Of a DNA stretch of 64,000 nt, positions 11,631 to 24,300 are shown piece by piece. This DNA is from Taeniopygia guttata (taxonomy: Eukaryota; Chordata; Aves; Passeriformes; Estrildidae): NCBI RefSeq assembly GCF_048771995.1, contig NC_133063.1:65343014-65407013 (forward strand). The letters are read 5' to 3'. A program made the translations under genes and the position numbers. The notes under the pieces are model-generated. The model searched no databases. It was not told where the DNA came from and saw nothing but the letters and a program-made list of their open reading frames with translations. Position 1 is the first letter of the stretch; every line of letters starts with the position of its first letter.

Positions 11631-12739
11631 TGACTGAACCTTCCAGTCCAACAAGTCCCACTTCTTCTAATATCCTTCCCCATTTCCTGTGGCCTCCCTG
11701 CTCCCCTCCCACCTTCTTCTTTTCCTTTCCATTGTTCTATTACCCCTTTTTTATGTTCCCACAAATTCCTACCACCTTTTCCCCCTTTCCATGGCCTCCC
11801 TCCACTAATCCTTTCCCCCAGAGTTCCTTTGTAATACCAGAGGGAGGGTGATTGGGAGGGAAAGAAAGGAAAGTTTCATTAAAGTAACCATCTTTTTCTT
11901 AAAAGCTAATGATTTCTATTTGGAGTTTCCAGCAGGCACACCACCCCTTACATTACCTTGTACAGAGTCTATCACAGCCAGCTACTCTACCACAGGTGGC
12001 AGAGAACCAGTCCCTGTGCCAGTTGGCTCAGAGGTGCTTCCATGTGGTATTTCTGTTCTAATTCAGACACCCTTTCTGTCTGGTGGGATGAACATTTTGC
12101 CCGAAGTGCAAAGGAGCTGTAGGGACAAAACCATCCAGCATCAGTGGGTCAGTCAGAGCAGCAGATCAGCCCTTTGATGCTACAGATTTCAAGGAAAACA
12201 GCTGGCATTGAACTACAGCTCTGCCAGCTCCCACTGCCCACCCACTGACACACTCAGAGCCTAACCCAATCCCACCCACCTAACTCCACTATCCTAGCTC
12301 CAGAACTGGGTATCAGGTTCCCTTTGGGCAACCGGGGGAATCTTTTCAACATATGAAAGAGTCAAATGGGTTGAGAGGGGAGAAAGTCCATGAAAAGAGC
12401 AAGAGCCCAGCTGATGCACAGCACAGCTGGCTGGATAGCAGCTACAGAGAGATCAGCCCATCCATGGTCTGTCAGAAATACGTACAAAACTCAGATGTTT
12501 AAAATGAACTTTCATTACTCACTTGGTATCTCTCAGTATTAAAGCATCTGAGGCTGGAATCACAGCAACACCTGCAAAGATCTCCCCATGGAGAGCCCTG
12601 TAAGTCAGGCAAGCTGCAACGGGGAATACAGAACAGGAACACCACACTTGAAAGAAGAGAAGGACCCAGACAGAATGGGTGGGTGGAGAGAGAAGGTAAC
12701 CAGCACACAGAAACCAAAACTGGGAACAAACTAAACTAA
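11631..12739. other. intergenic, no gene recognised
   Basis: A pyrimidine-rich stretch (CCTTCC/CCCTTT-like) at about 11640-11830 follows the YBX-like segment. The rest has short open frames without recognised similarity. Part may be degraded ERV or retrocopy sequence. Confidence 0.4.
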
Positions 12740-14390
12740 CAAGCTTTGTTTGACTTTTACAAAGTCAAATCTGTGTCCAGATTCTTGGACTCAGTGTTAA
12801 AATGCTAATCTAAACATATTTCTGAGATTTCAGCAGGTTATACAAATACGTTTAAGTATGGCTTTCTGATATTCACTTTTAATGAAGACTGCAACACAGA
12901 CCTTGCTTCCTTTATATTCAATACCAGTAAGATTCTACATAAAAGCTTTTAAGAGATTATGATACTGATTGCAATAAATATCTGCAGGGCCTCCTTAAGC
13001 TGATGGAGTGCGCCAGTGAAGAGTAGCAGAAAGGTCTCTGAGAGGCACCGTTGACTGCTTCTAAGTCTACATATATTTCCACCATCTCCACTAACTGTGC
13101 GTTGAAACATTTGAAGACGAGGTGCTGTTGCTGTTGGTGGTCTGTGCCCTCTTTAGATACAAGTCTAGTAGCTTCATCTTGCTTCCTGTGCATTGTGAGA
13201 GATGAGGTTTCAGTTCTTCTCCAATTGCTGAATAAATAACCACTAGGCAAAACACACTGGCTTTTCTGACACTCGTCTCCATGTTATTATAATCCTGTAA
13301 CAGTCCTGGAATGGTATCAGGCAGGAGTGGTTGCAATGATTACTTGGAAATCCTCTTGATGACTTGTTTGCATTTTGATGGCATATAATCTGCAATCTGA
13401 ATGATGGGGCAAAGCACCTTGATGCACTGCTCGGGGTGGATGGATCTCGCCAGGGTGGAAGCAGCTTCTTCAGCAGCTCTGATGACCTCCTTGTGGGAAT
13501 CCTTATGTGCTTCCAGTGTTTTCATGATAGTCAACTCCACATAGTTCTTAAACCTTGCTGGCTGGTTCTGCAGTATCTCCCTCAGGACTCGCAGTGCCAG
13601 AGCTCTGATCGAATGATCTTTGTCTCCAAGTGTTTCCAGCAGCAAGAGCAGAATGGTTTTGAAATGCTCCTCCCAAACTCCAATATTATCTTCCCTTGTG
13701 ATCTTTAGCAACTCCAGGAGAGCTATCGCGCACCTCAGTCTCTCCGACAGGGTCGGGGACTTCTGGAACGCGACGGTGGTAGTAAAGAGAAGAGTCTTCC
13801 ACCGGGCGAGAGTCTCTCAAGCGGCTTTTATTCTGAGGGCTTCGGTGAGGGAAGGCGAGGGTGGTGAAGGGACACAGCCACTCAGAGGGCGAGCCAGCTC
13901 TGAGAGCCCCGAACCAGGGGCGGAGCAGGGTATATAACAGTAACAGGGAAGGAGGGTCAGGGTACAGAGCATCAAATCAGGTAAGGGTATGAGGGTGGAG
14001 TCAAGCAGGAGTGACACGGCAACGGCCAACTGGGATAGAGGGAAGTAGTGGTTTCGGGGGAAGAACCAATGGGGGTACAAAGAACTGGGAACTTTCTAGA
14101 ACAAAGGGAAGGGGTACAAAGTGATTGACATAAACTGGGGGAAGGGAGAACAGATGACAGACAACTTGGGAGGCGGGAAAACTACACATCTGTGGCCTCC
14201 CATGGCAAAGCAGGGAGGTCACCTACCACACCCCCTCCCACAGAGAGCTCCTTTCCACTCCTCCACTTGCTTGTTGTTGTTGGAGAGCTCTTTCAGAAGA
14301 TCAGCCACCAAATCTGAATGGACACTGGGTACATCCCAAAGCTGATCCATGTTGTCATGGAACACTTCTTCCTTCAGGGCAGTCTTGTCG
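12740..14390 (-). pseudogene. CLASP2: CLASP2 processed pseudogene (C-terminal part), split by an LTR
   Basis: On the minus strand, 14390-14243 and 13724-13091 together encode the C-terminal TOG/HEAT region of CLASP2, a microtubule plus-end-tracking protein, without introns. Recognisable pieces are DKTALKEEVF, HSDLVADLLKELSN, EEHFKTILLLLLETLGDKD, ARFKNY, KTLEAHKDSHKEV, EQCIKVLCPIIQ, SVRKASVFCLV and GSKMKLL. The tail KRAQTTNSNS...VSTHS followed by a stop at 13091-13093 points to CLASP2 rather than CLASP1. Breaks: the LTR at 13725-14242, small indels replacing the usual PINLAAIKMQT stretch near 13360-13385, and a nonsense TAA (GAA in the parent) near 13340. Sequence from 13090 to about 12740 reads like copied 3' UTR; that limit is approximate. 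No poly(A) remnant is visible. Confidence 0.9.
13725..14242 (-). mobile_element. solo LTR inserted in the CLASP2 retrocopy
   Basis: The 518-bp element is flanked by GAGAGCT at 13718-13724 and 14243-14249, bases that occur once in the parental coding sequence, so it is a target duplication of about 6-7 bp. On the minus strand it starts TGTGGGAG, has a TATATA box near 13931, and AATAAA near 13827 followed by a U5-like segment. The right end (..GCGCGAT) does not show the usual CA, so the border may be mutated. The retrocopy is older than this insertion. Confidence 0.85.
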
Positions 14391-15191
14391 TAAGTGTTAA
14401 TAGTTAATCTTCTTTATTTAATTGGAAATGAATAGTGAGAGAAGGTGAGACTATGCCACAGATTTTGTAGTCTCACAAGCCTATGGACCAAAGATGAAAT
14501 ATGAATGGGTTTGCAACCTCACATTAGTATAATAACAAGGTCAGGAAGGAGAGCCCAGATACTGAGGTAGAGAGCAAAATTATATCTGGGAAAGAAGGAA
14601 AAAGAAAGTTCAGAAGCACCAAAAAGTACAGAGGAATACTTGGTTTCTCACTTTCCTGACTCGTCTGGGAATGAACAGACTAGCTATTGAAATCCGGCAT
14701 AAAAATACATACCATGATCCTTGTCATTGGATGTTAGAGTCAGAAAAAAATTCAAGATGTTTTTAAAATATTTTTAAACAGTGAGGTGAATCAAGCTCTG
14801 AAGGGGCTGGACAACGTGTGTGCCAGATTCACTCATGTGAAATCCCTACACAGAGAACATCTGCCTTTATGAGGATATGCTGAAGTTTGTGTGAAACCTT
14901 GCTATAGAAATGGTTGGGTGAAGTGTTGTGGTTTGTGTTACGTGGAAGATATGACTTTCCAATAGCTCCTTCTGGGTTACTTATTTCTGAAGTGACAGAT
15001 TTGTTTGGAAGGATGCCTAGGAGAAAAGAAGAGAAAATGTTTAGAAAGGTCTGAAAGCTTATTAAAATGTCCCTCAAGCCAGGACATGGAGGAAACAACA
15101 CAGTACTCAAGAAAGCAGTATTTAAAAAGAAGAGATAACCTTGCCAAATGTTGGTATCACACAGCCTGTCCTATCCTAAGAGGAGGAGACA
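14391..15191. other. intergenic, no gene recognised
   Basis: AT-rich DNA between the CLASP2 retrocopy and the next LTR-like element. I recognised no coding or repeat signal. Confidence 0.45.
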
Positions 15192-15801
15192 TGAGGTGCC
15201 ACTAGCTTCTGGAGCCCAGGTGGGCTCCAAAATAGTCCAGGGGCAAGACTGGGGAACCGACCAGGTTGGGTATTGCCTCAACTGGAACCTCTGAGCCAAA
15301 TGCCCAGTACTGGAGACCCCTGAAAGTGTGATGAAGATTGGATAAAAGAGGCAGAAGAGGCTCTCTTGCTATGTGAAGACCAGGTTTATTGGGTGAGGCA
15401 AGGGGAGGGTACACAGGAGAGGAGAGCTGAAGGGAACACAGGCAAGCAGAACCCCAAGCACCGCTGTGCACGATTTTTTAAAACTTCACAAAACAGGGAG
15501 TGGACACCATGAGAGTAACTCTTAGAGTGGTTTTCAGGGATGCCACAAATCAGGGAAAAGGGAGAAGAGAGGGTTCCATCTGGGATTGGTCCTGGAGGTG
15601 AGGGACAGGGAACTTTCCAGAGCAATGGTAAGGTTTAGGTTGACAGACAGGACAAAGGGGCTGGGTTGCCTTGGCAGAGAGGGAAGGGTCTGGAAGGAAG
15701 GGAAGAGATTCTTTGAGGGGCAGCTGGGTGGGAGGGTACAACTGAGGGAGAAACCAATTTAGGGAGAACATGAGGGGATAACAGAACATACCACTATAAC
15801 A
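15192..15801 (-). mobile_element. probable solo LTR
   Basis: The organisation resembles the LTR in the CLASP2 copy: a C-rich U3-like stretch on the minus strand, AATAAA near 15387-15392, and a ~200-bp U5-like tail. The tail holds a perfect palindrome GGAGCCCA-GG-TGGGCTCC at 15211-15228. No target duplication is clear, so both ends are approximate. Confidence 0.55.
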
Positions 15802-17855
15802 GTCAACCTAATAAAACTTAGTAAAATAAATATGAACTGCAACAAGGAGGTGTAGTGTAATTTTGAAGGTCCCTGTTAAGTCAGAGAATCCAATTCTCCT
15901 AAAATCCATGTTGCTTTTACACCAGCTTTTTCTGATGACCAAGGTTCCTACTATCATTGGTCATTAATTTTAACAGCTTTTGTGCTCCTTTTTTACCCTT
16001 TTTGTAATGAAACGTATAAGAGAACAGGTTCTTGCGAATAATTTACACACTTAATGGAAGATTGCAGGTCTCACCTAAATTTTCTTGTAGTCCAGATGCA
16101 GTATTTGCTTGTACTTGGTCTGGAAAACAACCACAGCAAATTTCATCAGGAAGGAGGCAAGGAAAGCCACACAGCAACAGGACAAATGACAGAGCTGGTT
16201 AGCTGACAGTCACACACTCAATGCTACATCATCCAGACTCTTCTAGATTTACAGAAGAGCAAAATTAGCCTTGAGAACAGCATATCTAAGCTTCCAACTA
16301 TACATTGTGCAAGGATGTGAGCGATCAAAGCCAAAGAAAATGGACAACTCTCCTGACTGAACTTTACACATTACTTCAAGGGGGAATTTGTATGAAAAGG
16401 CAGCAAAGAATATGGCCTATAGTACCACTGCCTTCTTACAGCATTTCAGTAGTTTCATACAGAGAAGGGAGTCAGAATTGGAAAATCATTATACTTACTG
16501 ACACAGTATGAATTAACATAGAAATATTTTTAACTATGGTATGCATAGAAAGGAACTTCTCACTAGCTAATCTTCTAAATCATTATGGCTCATCAGTATT
16601 AATTTTTGTTTTAACTTATTATGTAAACTTGAATGACATTTTATTGCAAACTCTGCAGACTGAAATGTGAAAGAAAAATACTCCTCAATATCTGGTGCTC
16701 ATATAACCTGTACTTCAGTGTATTTCTTAACTAGAGGCTGGACTTTGCAGTTAGACAGTATTTTGTCTTTCATGACTGAAGCCTTTATCCATCAGATATT
16801 TAGTTGCCTAATTTCCAGTAAATTCCTTTGAATAAATTATTAAAATAATATGCTGAAGTATTTGGCTTTATTCTGTTAATCTGAGCAGGAATATTTTTTG
16901 AATAACAGAAAGGGCATGAAATCTAGTTATCAGCATGTAGCCCACAGTGTTCAGGCAACACTCCTACACACAGACTTGTCTTTTAATATTTTGATGACAA
17001 TTTTTGGTGACAATTCAGACACTGTATATAGCAAATGTGATGGAAATATTTTGCTAGATTGGATCTTGTTAAATAAATGCTGAAATTTATCGATTACCAC
17101 ATGCTCTGTTCAGAGATCAGCGAAAGGTGTATGTGTCTTTGATACCCATCTAATTATATGTCCCTGCTAGGTATTTAATGGCCTTCTGCCAGGCTGGTGC
17201 ATGACAATGGGAACACAGGAAAGGATTTTCCAGGATAACCAACACTTCCATCCATATAGGCCCTTTCTGAGGCTGCCTGTGTGCCATTCTGCAGCCCTTA
17301 AGAGTGTCTCTGACCAAAACCTTGCTTTGGATTAAAAACTCTTCCCAATTCCCAGCCTCCTCTACTGTCTCCATGATACACAAAGGAGTCCTGTTGTCCC
17401 CTTTTCATTTATGCTTGGTTGAGCTGAATTTCTGGTGGCATATGTTATGATGAGTCTTGGGGTTAAGATGACTGCTCCGTGCTCGTGCATGGGTGTGAAA
17501 TAGTGTTCTCTGTGTAGAGAACCAGACTTTCATCTGACATGGTGCATCAGGTCTTGTCTAGCATCCTGTATGCTGGTCTTTATAAATCTGTATTAGCATT
17601 AGCAGTATCTCACCATTGTAGCTGTGAAGATTATCTGTACATTTGCACCACACTGCCACTGTACTCATATTGCCACGAACTAAGTGTCACCCCAAGGGAA
17701 TCAAGAAATTAACAGTAGAGGACATTCAACAACTTCTTTGGCAAGGCAAGGTAATGAGTTACCCATCCTCTCACGCTTGTCCAAGATTAAAAAAAGAACG
17801 TTTTCCTATTTACCATCTGAGTAGGAGTTGCCTTGAGGCAGTTTTCCTTATCTGC
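15802..17855. other. intergenic, no gene recognised
   Basis: AT-rich sequence with scattered short open frames. No similarity, splice-consistent exon or clear repeat was seen. Confidence 0.45.
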
Positions 17856-18251
17856 TGTTAATAGCCCCATCAATGCCTTGCCACATGACTCAGAGATAAC
17901 ACCGTCCAGGAGCAGGTGATTAAGGACACACCTCGTGACTCATAATGACCCATTGTAAGATGCTCTGCCCAGGGGGGAGGAGCTAGGCATTCCAACCTGG
18001 ATAAAACTGGGGATTTCTAGACAGAGGGTCAGCCTTTTCACAGGTTCTCCGAGAAGACACAGCAACTACATCTGCCAAGAGGACTGCAGCTACTCCAATT
18101 TAGACTGCTACCAGCACGCTGGCCAGGTTGTATTCTGACTTTGTCAATAGTCTTTCCCTTTGTATTATTGCATGTGGTTTTTTGTCCTTTTCCCAATAAA
18201 TTGTATTTCTGACTTGGAGTCTCTCACTGGTTTTGCTTTCAAACCAGAACA
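17856..18251 (+). mobile_element. solo LTR of an endogenous retrovirus
   Basis: A ~396-bp element from TGTTAATAGCC to CCAGAACA, with matched inverted ends TGTT/AACA. It has a GATAAAA TATA-like box near 17999 and AATAAA at 18195-18200 near the end, giving a U3-R-U5 layout on the plus strand. No clean target duplication is visible. The sequence is of a type I recall as frequent in songbirds. Confidence 0.75.
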
Positions 18252-18401
18252 GTGCTGTAGGTATAGAAGGTATTTTGCTGTAGCTGCCAGAGTATTCACT
18301 ACAGCTAAGACAGTGAGGCTTCTTCCATTTTGGACCTCTTTGCTACATGTATGAAATTTTACTGTGATTATCTGTTAGGCTATACTTTATCTCCCAAGAG
18401 G

Positions 18402-18435
<34 letters not shown>

Positions 18436-21400
18436 GTAAGGGCAAAGGATTCTCTCAAGCATTTCTGAAATAGGGAAGAGAATACCCTGTGATAAATTTC
18501 AGACTTACTATAAAGGGGACAGGGGGTTAAAATTTTATGTTTATCCATAGTACTTAAACATATCCATACCTAAATTTCACTAGAAAACTTAGGATGAATA
18601 AATGTGTTTGACAAATGTGAAAATAACTAAACAGAAATATATAATGTGCACAGTGTAAGACAGCCCAAAGGGTAACTCATAAGCCTTTGTGAACAAACAT
18701 ACATGGCTTTGTTTCAAAATCCATTTAAACTCAAGAAGTTTTACATTTCTCCAGGCCAAAGCCCAGAGACACCACCTTGCAAGAGTCTACTATAAATTAA
18801 GGCTTGGTCCTTATACTGAAAAATATGCAGGAATGACTTTTCAGAAGGATTGTTGAGAGCTTTAGGGCTGAAACACAATAAAGACAGATGAAGTTTGAAT
18901 TTCAAACATTCCGTCTGTGCCTTCTGGCTACTTAGGGTCTTACAGTGCAGCAGCAGTTTGGGTTTTGCTGCTTTAGGAACTATGATTGATGATACTCTGA
19001 CTTAGTGACTCCTCCCACTCTGAAAGATATCCAGGACAGCATGTAGGTCGATTTTTATTTATGACCTAATACATATTGATATATTTTAAGCAGTAATTTA
19101 AATTAGCTCCATTTGCTTTATTAAATATAATTACTGTGTATTTGTGCTCCGTATCCCACTGGAATCCTAAAGAATCCTAAATTTGTCCGAGTGCTGCACA
19201 AATACAAACTAAACCAGTCTGCCTTCTGAAGAGGTTGTAATCCAAATATAAGCAGAGGTTGCAAAGAGTTGCAGGTGGGGCAGCCTATGGTGCACATGAC
19301 TAGGTAACAGTTTTGGTCAGAGCTGTAAGGACGACTTGCAGCACATCAGCCCAGTGGTTTCTAAGGAAGTTGTGAGTTTTGTTGCAGAGAAAAGTTGGAA
19401 GAAAGGATTTTAGGGGTGACTGTGAAGTTTTTTTTGTGGGCACTCCTCCCACATGTACCAGACAGTATGGAGGGAAGCACATAAGTATTCACTAGCAAAG
19501 TAACATCTGGGTATGAGAGAGCTGGAAGGCAATAAATACTGTGAAAGTGACACGAGACCCCAGCTTTGAACTGAGAACCTGATGGGGAAAGAAATGCTTC
19601 AGCAGGGAGCAACTCAGCTGATGAGTTATGTGAGGTAGTCTGAGTAAATCTCTGTGGAAGCCATCCTGCCTCTGGTGAATGGGGAACCTGAAGATGAACC
19701 ATCAGCACCCTCAGTACATAAACAGGGTGCTTAAACTAGGAGGTACAAGTTGTGCTCTTTGCAAAGGCCTATCTGGTACTCCTGGAAGGAAACAGAAATC
19801 CAACCAGAATCACACTGGTTTCATAAAGTCATAATATTGAATTCTGCCTGGATTTCATTGTAACCCAGAATCAGTTAATATCTATGTGTTGTAAGGTATT
19901 AGTCACAATTGGATTTATGATTTTCTCATAAATCTGTTTGCAAAGTGTTTTACTGCAATTGTGATTTTCAAAATTCAAATGGTATATTTTATTGAAAACT
20001 GTTGCAGGACATCATTACGTTACAGGCTTCAGTATCTGCAATACAGTATAATTTTCATCATTCCATCAAGCGTCTATCAGATTTCATGCTGAGTTTGAGG
20101 CTACTGCATTTGAATCTACAAAACATGTAGAAATTGGAAACCTCAAAAACAACAACAAAAAAGGATCAGCTTGTGGCTTTAATTTCTTTGTTCAAATGTA
20201 CCATGAGGTTGAAGAAAATTTCTTTTTAAACAAAAGAATCAGATCCACTCCTTATGAAAACAAACGATTTAGAAAAACAAGGTTAGAATGCCACCTGGGG
20301 GCTTATATTGCCATCACACTCCACTTTAGATCAGAGCAGCATGCAATTTGTACTGTGAGATAAAAAAAAAATTGTTCACTCCATTTTCTTCACAAAGTAC
20401 AGTCAGACTTTGAGGAATTCATGCAGGTGTTATTCCATTTTATGGCACTTGCTTCCTTAGACCTTCAGCAAGAACATAATACAAGAAATAGGCAATGAAG
20501 AGGCAAACCAATTTGCTTTGTGAAGAGAAACACAGCATTACACACTGTATGAGGTAGTTTATGTTTCACAGATAAATGTAAACCAAACATAAGAAACACA
20601 AAAATAAGTTTATTTACTGACAACACATAGAAAAGACTAGATTGCATCAGATGGAGAAGGCCACAGTTTGTGGAGGCAGTAAAGGGATTGTTCAAGCACA
20701 GATAACTGCAACATCAAAGTACTAAAAATGGAAATACACAGACAATAACTTTAATCTGTTAAAATAGTGCTAAAAATAAGACTTTCCTCAACTTTAATTT
20801 CAGGGATTGGGCCAAAATGACAAAAATAGGAGCAGATTATTACAAATTAATACAAATGAAGGCTGTTAGGATGTAACTAGGGTAGCATCCCCACACTACT
20901 AGTATTCATCTACGCTTTTGGTGAACTTTTCTGAATCTGACCAGACAGGAGAAAATAATACATATTTTGCACATTTAGATGCTAAATCTAAGACCAAGGG
21001 GAGAAGGGGTGACAAAGCCTTTTCTTGCAGCCACAAAAATCTAGAAAAATACAAAACTATTTATTTTCATTGATGAAGCTGAACCCACACATTTATTTGG
21101 CCTGTGAACATCTCCAGAATTTCATGATGGAAGCTGCTGAACCTTTCATCAAGGTGCGGAAACATTTCGCTCAGATACAACACCATCACTGGAACTGCAG
21201 AGATCCCCTTTGGATAGAGGGGGTCAAGTAAATTACCACCAGTGGTTGAAGTTCCATTCCCTCTTAAGTTCCTGGAGTTTAGATTCAGGTTCACCTAAAT
21301 CAAGCTAATATCCCTAGGCCAGCTCTAGTGCAACCAGGATTTGGGCCAAGAGGAGGAACTCAATGTGTTATTGCTGGTTGATCTCCTACCCTTCTCCTAA

Positions 21401-22974
21401 ACCTCTAAATGCTGGTGATTACTTGGGAGATAGGTGGTCATGTGACAAAATTAATTGGATCCTGTAAGGAATGCCATGAGGATGCTCTGGTGGTACACTG
21501 CATATCTAAAACCGTGCCCTTTAACTGGCAGGAGCCACAGGATCCATTTTTTCTCAGCACTTTTAATCACCTTCAGTCACAAAGCGAACTAGTTAGACAG
21601 CATGGCCTTAAGTACCAGAAAGATGAAAGTGACATTTATTATCCCCCATCATCCAGCACCATAGTTCTAACAGGGCGTGCAGAACCAAAATGGATAATTT
21701 CTCTATAGGAATAATACATGTCTGAACTTTTGTATCACTCACCTGACCTGGGAATGCAAAATTAGCCATTTCCTGAACGGGTGGATTTAACTACCATGAA
21801 TACAAGAAACAGCAGCATGGATTTTTAAGGGTTTTATACTGGTTGTGGAGGACTGTAGTATATGCTGTCCATTGAAATATCATTTGTTGGCTGCTTCTAA
21901 CTCTGTTTCTTTAATATGTAACGTGTTTTGACTGTATTTGATCTTGACAGTGTGTGAAATTCTTGCCCACACTTTTCAACTGATCTATTTATTAGACATA
22001 AAGGAAAAAACTGTGTGGATTAGGCATGAATTTTGAGACTGAATCACAATGATATCTCAAAGATATATGGTCTGATTTAGAGAAGTCACCTTTAAAAGAA
22101 TGTTTTCTAGTACTTCCTTTGTAAAAATCTCTCCAAGTAATTCTTAGAGTAAGACTGATTGTAAGTTGTTCACCTGTTCCTAGGAACTTTATTCAATGAA
22201 TAAAATCTACAGAAAAAAATTGAACTGTGTAACTTGAGGAAACTGTAATAGGCTTTAGCAATTTATAAGACGTATACAAATAATGTGACATACTGGAAAT
22301 ATTAGTTAATAGAGCAGGAGATAACCTAGTGACAGTTTCTATGCCTAGTCACTACTGCAGAGGCCAGGATCTCACTGAGGCAAGTTAAAAGGGAAGCCAT
22401 CGTGCTAGAAGGTGGGAAGGAAAAGTATTCCTCTATTCAGATACTAAATCCTGAGGACAAGAAATGTCACACTGGTGGAAAAGTGTGCTTGTGTAATCAC
22501 ATGTGCTGCACATTTCCTGCAGTGAGTGTTATCCTCCAACACTCCATCATTTTTGCAGAGTTTAAGAGCCTGAGCATGATGCTTTGCCAATGGTTGACAG
22601 CAACAGCCATAAATTGCAAAAAACATTGCAACTTGGCCTAGCATTTGCAATGCTGTGATAAATTGCACTCTTTACACAGGCACCACAACGAACACAGCAC
22701 TTGTACCAACCACACTGGGAAACAGAGAAGTTGCTTCTGTTTCCTGGAAGTGTACAATACATTAGATGCTTGAAATAATAACAATAAAACTGGTTTGTTA
22801 ATATTGCAAGAAGGATTCAAAAAAGAAGTGTACAGAAATTTATACAACATACAAAGAAATGGAAAATGGAGCAGGCAGCATTGTTAGTTTAAAGAAGGAA
22901 TGAAAAGATGCTCAGAAGCAGAATTCTGAAGTCAGTTCTAATTAAAGAGACAAAAAGCACTCTCCTGAAGTCCA
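18252..22974. other. intergenic, no gene recognised
   Basis: No supported gene. It holds a 31-base T run at 18404-18434. A patch at about 21070-21700 has open frames on both strands (for example 21409-21708 plus, 21067-21294 minus) that read like decayed coding or repeat sequence but that I cannot identify. Confidence 0.4.
18404..18434. repeat. poly(T) run, 31 bases
   Basis: An uninterrupted T homopolymer in intergenic DNA. No retrocopy was recognised next to it on the strand where it would be a poly(A) tail. Confidence 0.98.
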
Positions 22975-23400
22975 TCTGCAGTGGGTTGACCCTGGCTGGA
23001 TGCCAGGTGCCCATCAAGCTGCTTTATTACTCCCCTTCTCAGCTGGAGAGGGGAGAGAAAGTACGACAAAAATCTCATGGGTCAGGATAAGGACACAGAG
23101 ACATCAGCCACCAATTACCATCAAGAGGAAACAGACTCGACGTGGGAAAAATTTAATTTAATTTATTGTCAATCAAATCAGAGTAAGTAAGATAATGAGA
23201 AATATGGGGAAGACATTTTACAACACCTTCTCTCCATGTCTTCCTTCTTTCTGGGCTCAACTTTACTCACAAATTGTCTTCCTCCTGCAGATGCGCAGGG
23301 TGATGGTGGAAGGAGGTTGTGGTCAGTTCATCTCACGTGGTCATGTAAGTCATAGAACTGTAAGTAGTGTTATGCTGTGCAGTCCTTCCTTCCAATAAAT
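22975..23400 (-). mobile_element. ERV LTR fragment (avian family)
   Basis: It begins near GTGGGTTGACCCTGGCTGG and includes the LTR-like segments CAGCTGGAGAGGGGAGAGAAA and ACAGACTCGACGTGGG, which I recognise as a dispersed avian LTR sequence. AATAAA on the minus strand near 23162 suggests minus orientation. Ends are approximate; the right end fades after the TCAGTTCATCTCACG stretch. Confidence 0.65.
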
Positions 23401-23829
23401 AAAATGTAACAAAATGACTCAACACTTGCCAGTTTGGAGAATATACCAAATTATTTAGGGACACTGCCAGGAACCAGATTGCTGATGACAAAACTGCTGA
23501 TTACCATGGAAACCCTGGCAGGTGTATCTACATACAGCAAGTAATTCCACTGGCTGTGCCCTTAGTCTGCAGGAACTGCATCTCTAAGATGGAAGTCAGC
23601 ATGATTGAACTGAAATAAAAAAGCAGAAGTCTGCTAAAGTAGATAAACAACAGCTTTAAGACTGGTTTATGACTGTTATCAACTTCAGTTGGTTACAAAG
23701 CTGCAAGGAGTTCACAGCAGTTAAAGAATGGCAAAACACAAGGTTACAAACTACAAATATTTGTTGAACTTAGGTTACTACAGTGTCATTTCATCCTAGC
23801 ATCCCATGTTTTACACGCTCAGACTGGCC
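23401..23829. other. intergenic, no gene recognised
   Basis: AT-rich spacer between an LTR fragment and a CR1 3' end. No coding or repeat signal recognised. Confidence 0.4.
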
Positions 23830-24275
23830 AACAGTAGATGTTCAGGAGGGGTGGAACACCTCTCCTGTGAAGAAAGCCTGAAAATATTTGAGATTGTTGA
23901 GCTGGGGAAGAGAAAGCTCTGAGTCAACTCTCTTGTGGCCTTCAAGGTCCTAAAGGAAGCCCACAAGAAACATGGAGATGATCTTTCTATAAGGACATGA
24001 AGTGACAGGACCAGACGAGAATGCCTTTGAACTGAAAGAGGGTAGATTTAGACTGGGTATTAGAAAGGAATTCTTTTCTGTGAGGATGGTGAGGCACTGA
24101 CACAGGCTGCCCAGAGAAGTTGTGGATGCCCCACCCCTAGGAGTGTTCACGGCCAGGCTGGATGGGGATTTAAGCAATGCAGTCTAGTGGAAGATGGTCC
24201 TGCCCGTGGTAGAGAAGCTGGAACTAGATGAACACTAAAATCCCTTCCAACCCAAACCACTCTGTGAAATATGCA
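23830..24275 (+). mobile_element. CR1 LINE, 5'-truncated 3' end
   Basis: It shows the typical CR1 3' sequence: GAACACCTCTCCTG-like start, GGTATTAGAAAGGAATTCTT, GGCTGCCCAGAGAAGTTGTGG, GGCCAGGCTGGATGGG, and the end CCCTTCCAACCCAAACCA. CR1 copies usually lack a poly(A) tail and are cut at the 5' end, as here. Confidence 0.9.
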
Positions 24276-24300
24276 TATTTTATGATTGGCTTTTTGCAAA

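Noticed and set aside
13340-13711. A 123-codon CLASP-like frame as a real exon or small gene
   Set aside because: It is part of an intron-less copy with a nonsense codon, indels and an LTR insertion.
21067-21708. Open frames on both strands that look somewhat protein-like
   Set aside because: No family recognised, no splice context, and overlapping frames on both strands; left as unidentified sequence.
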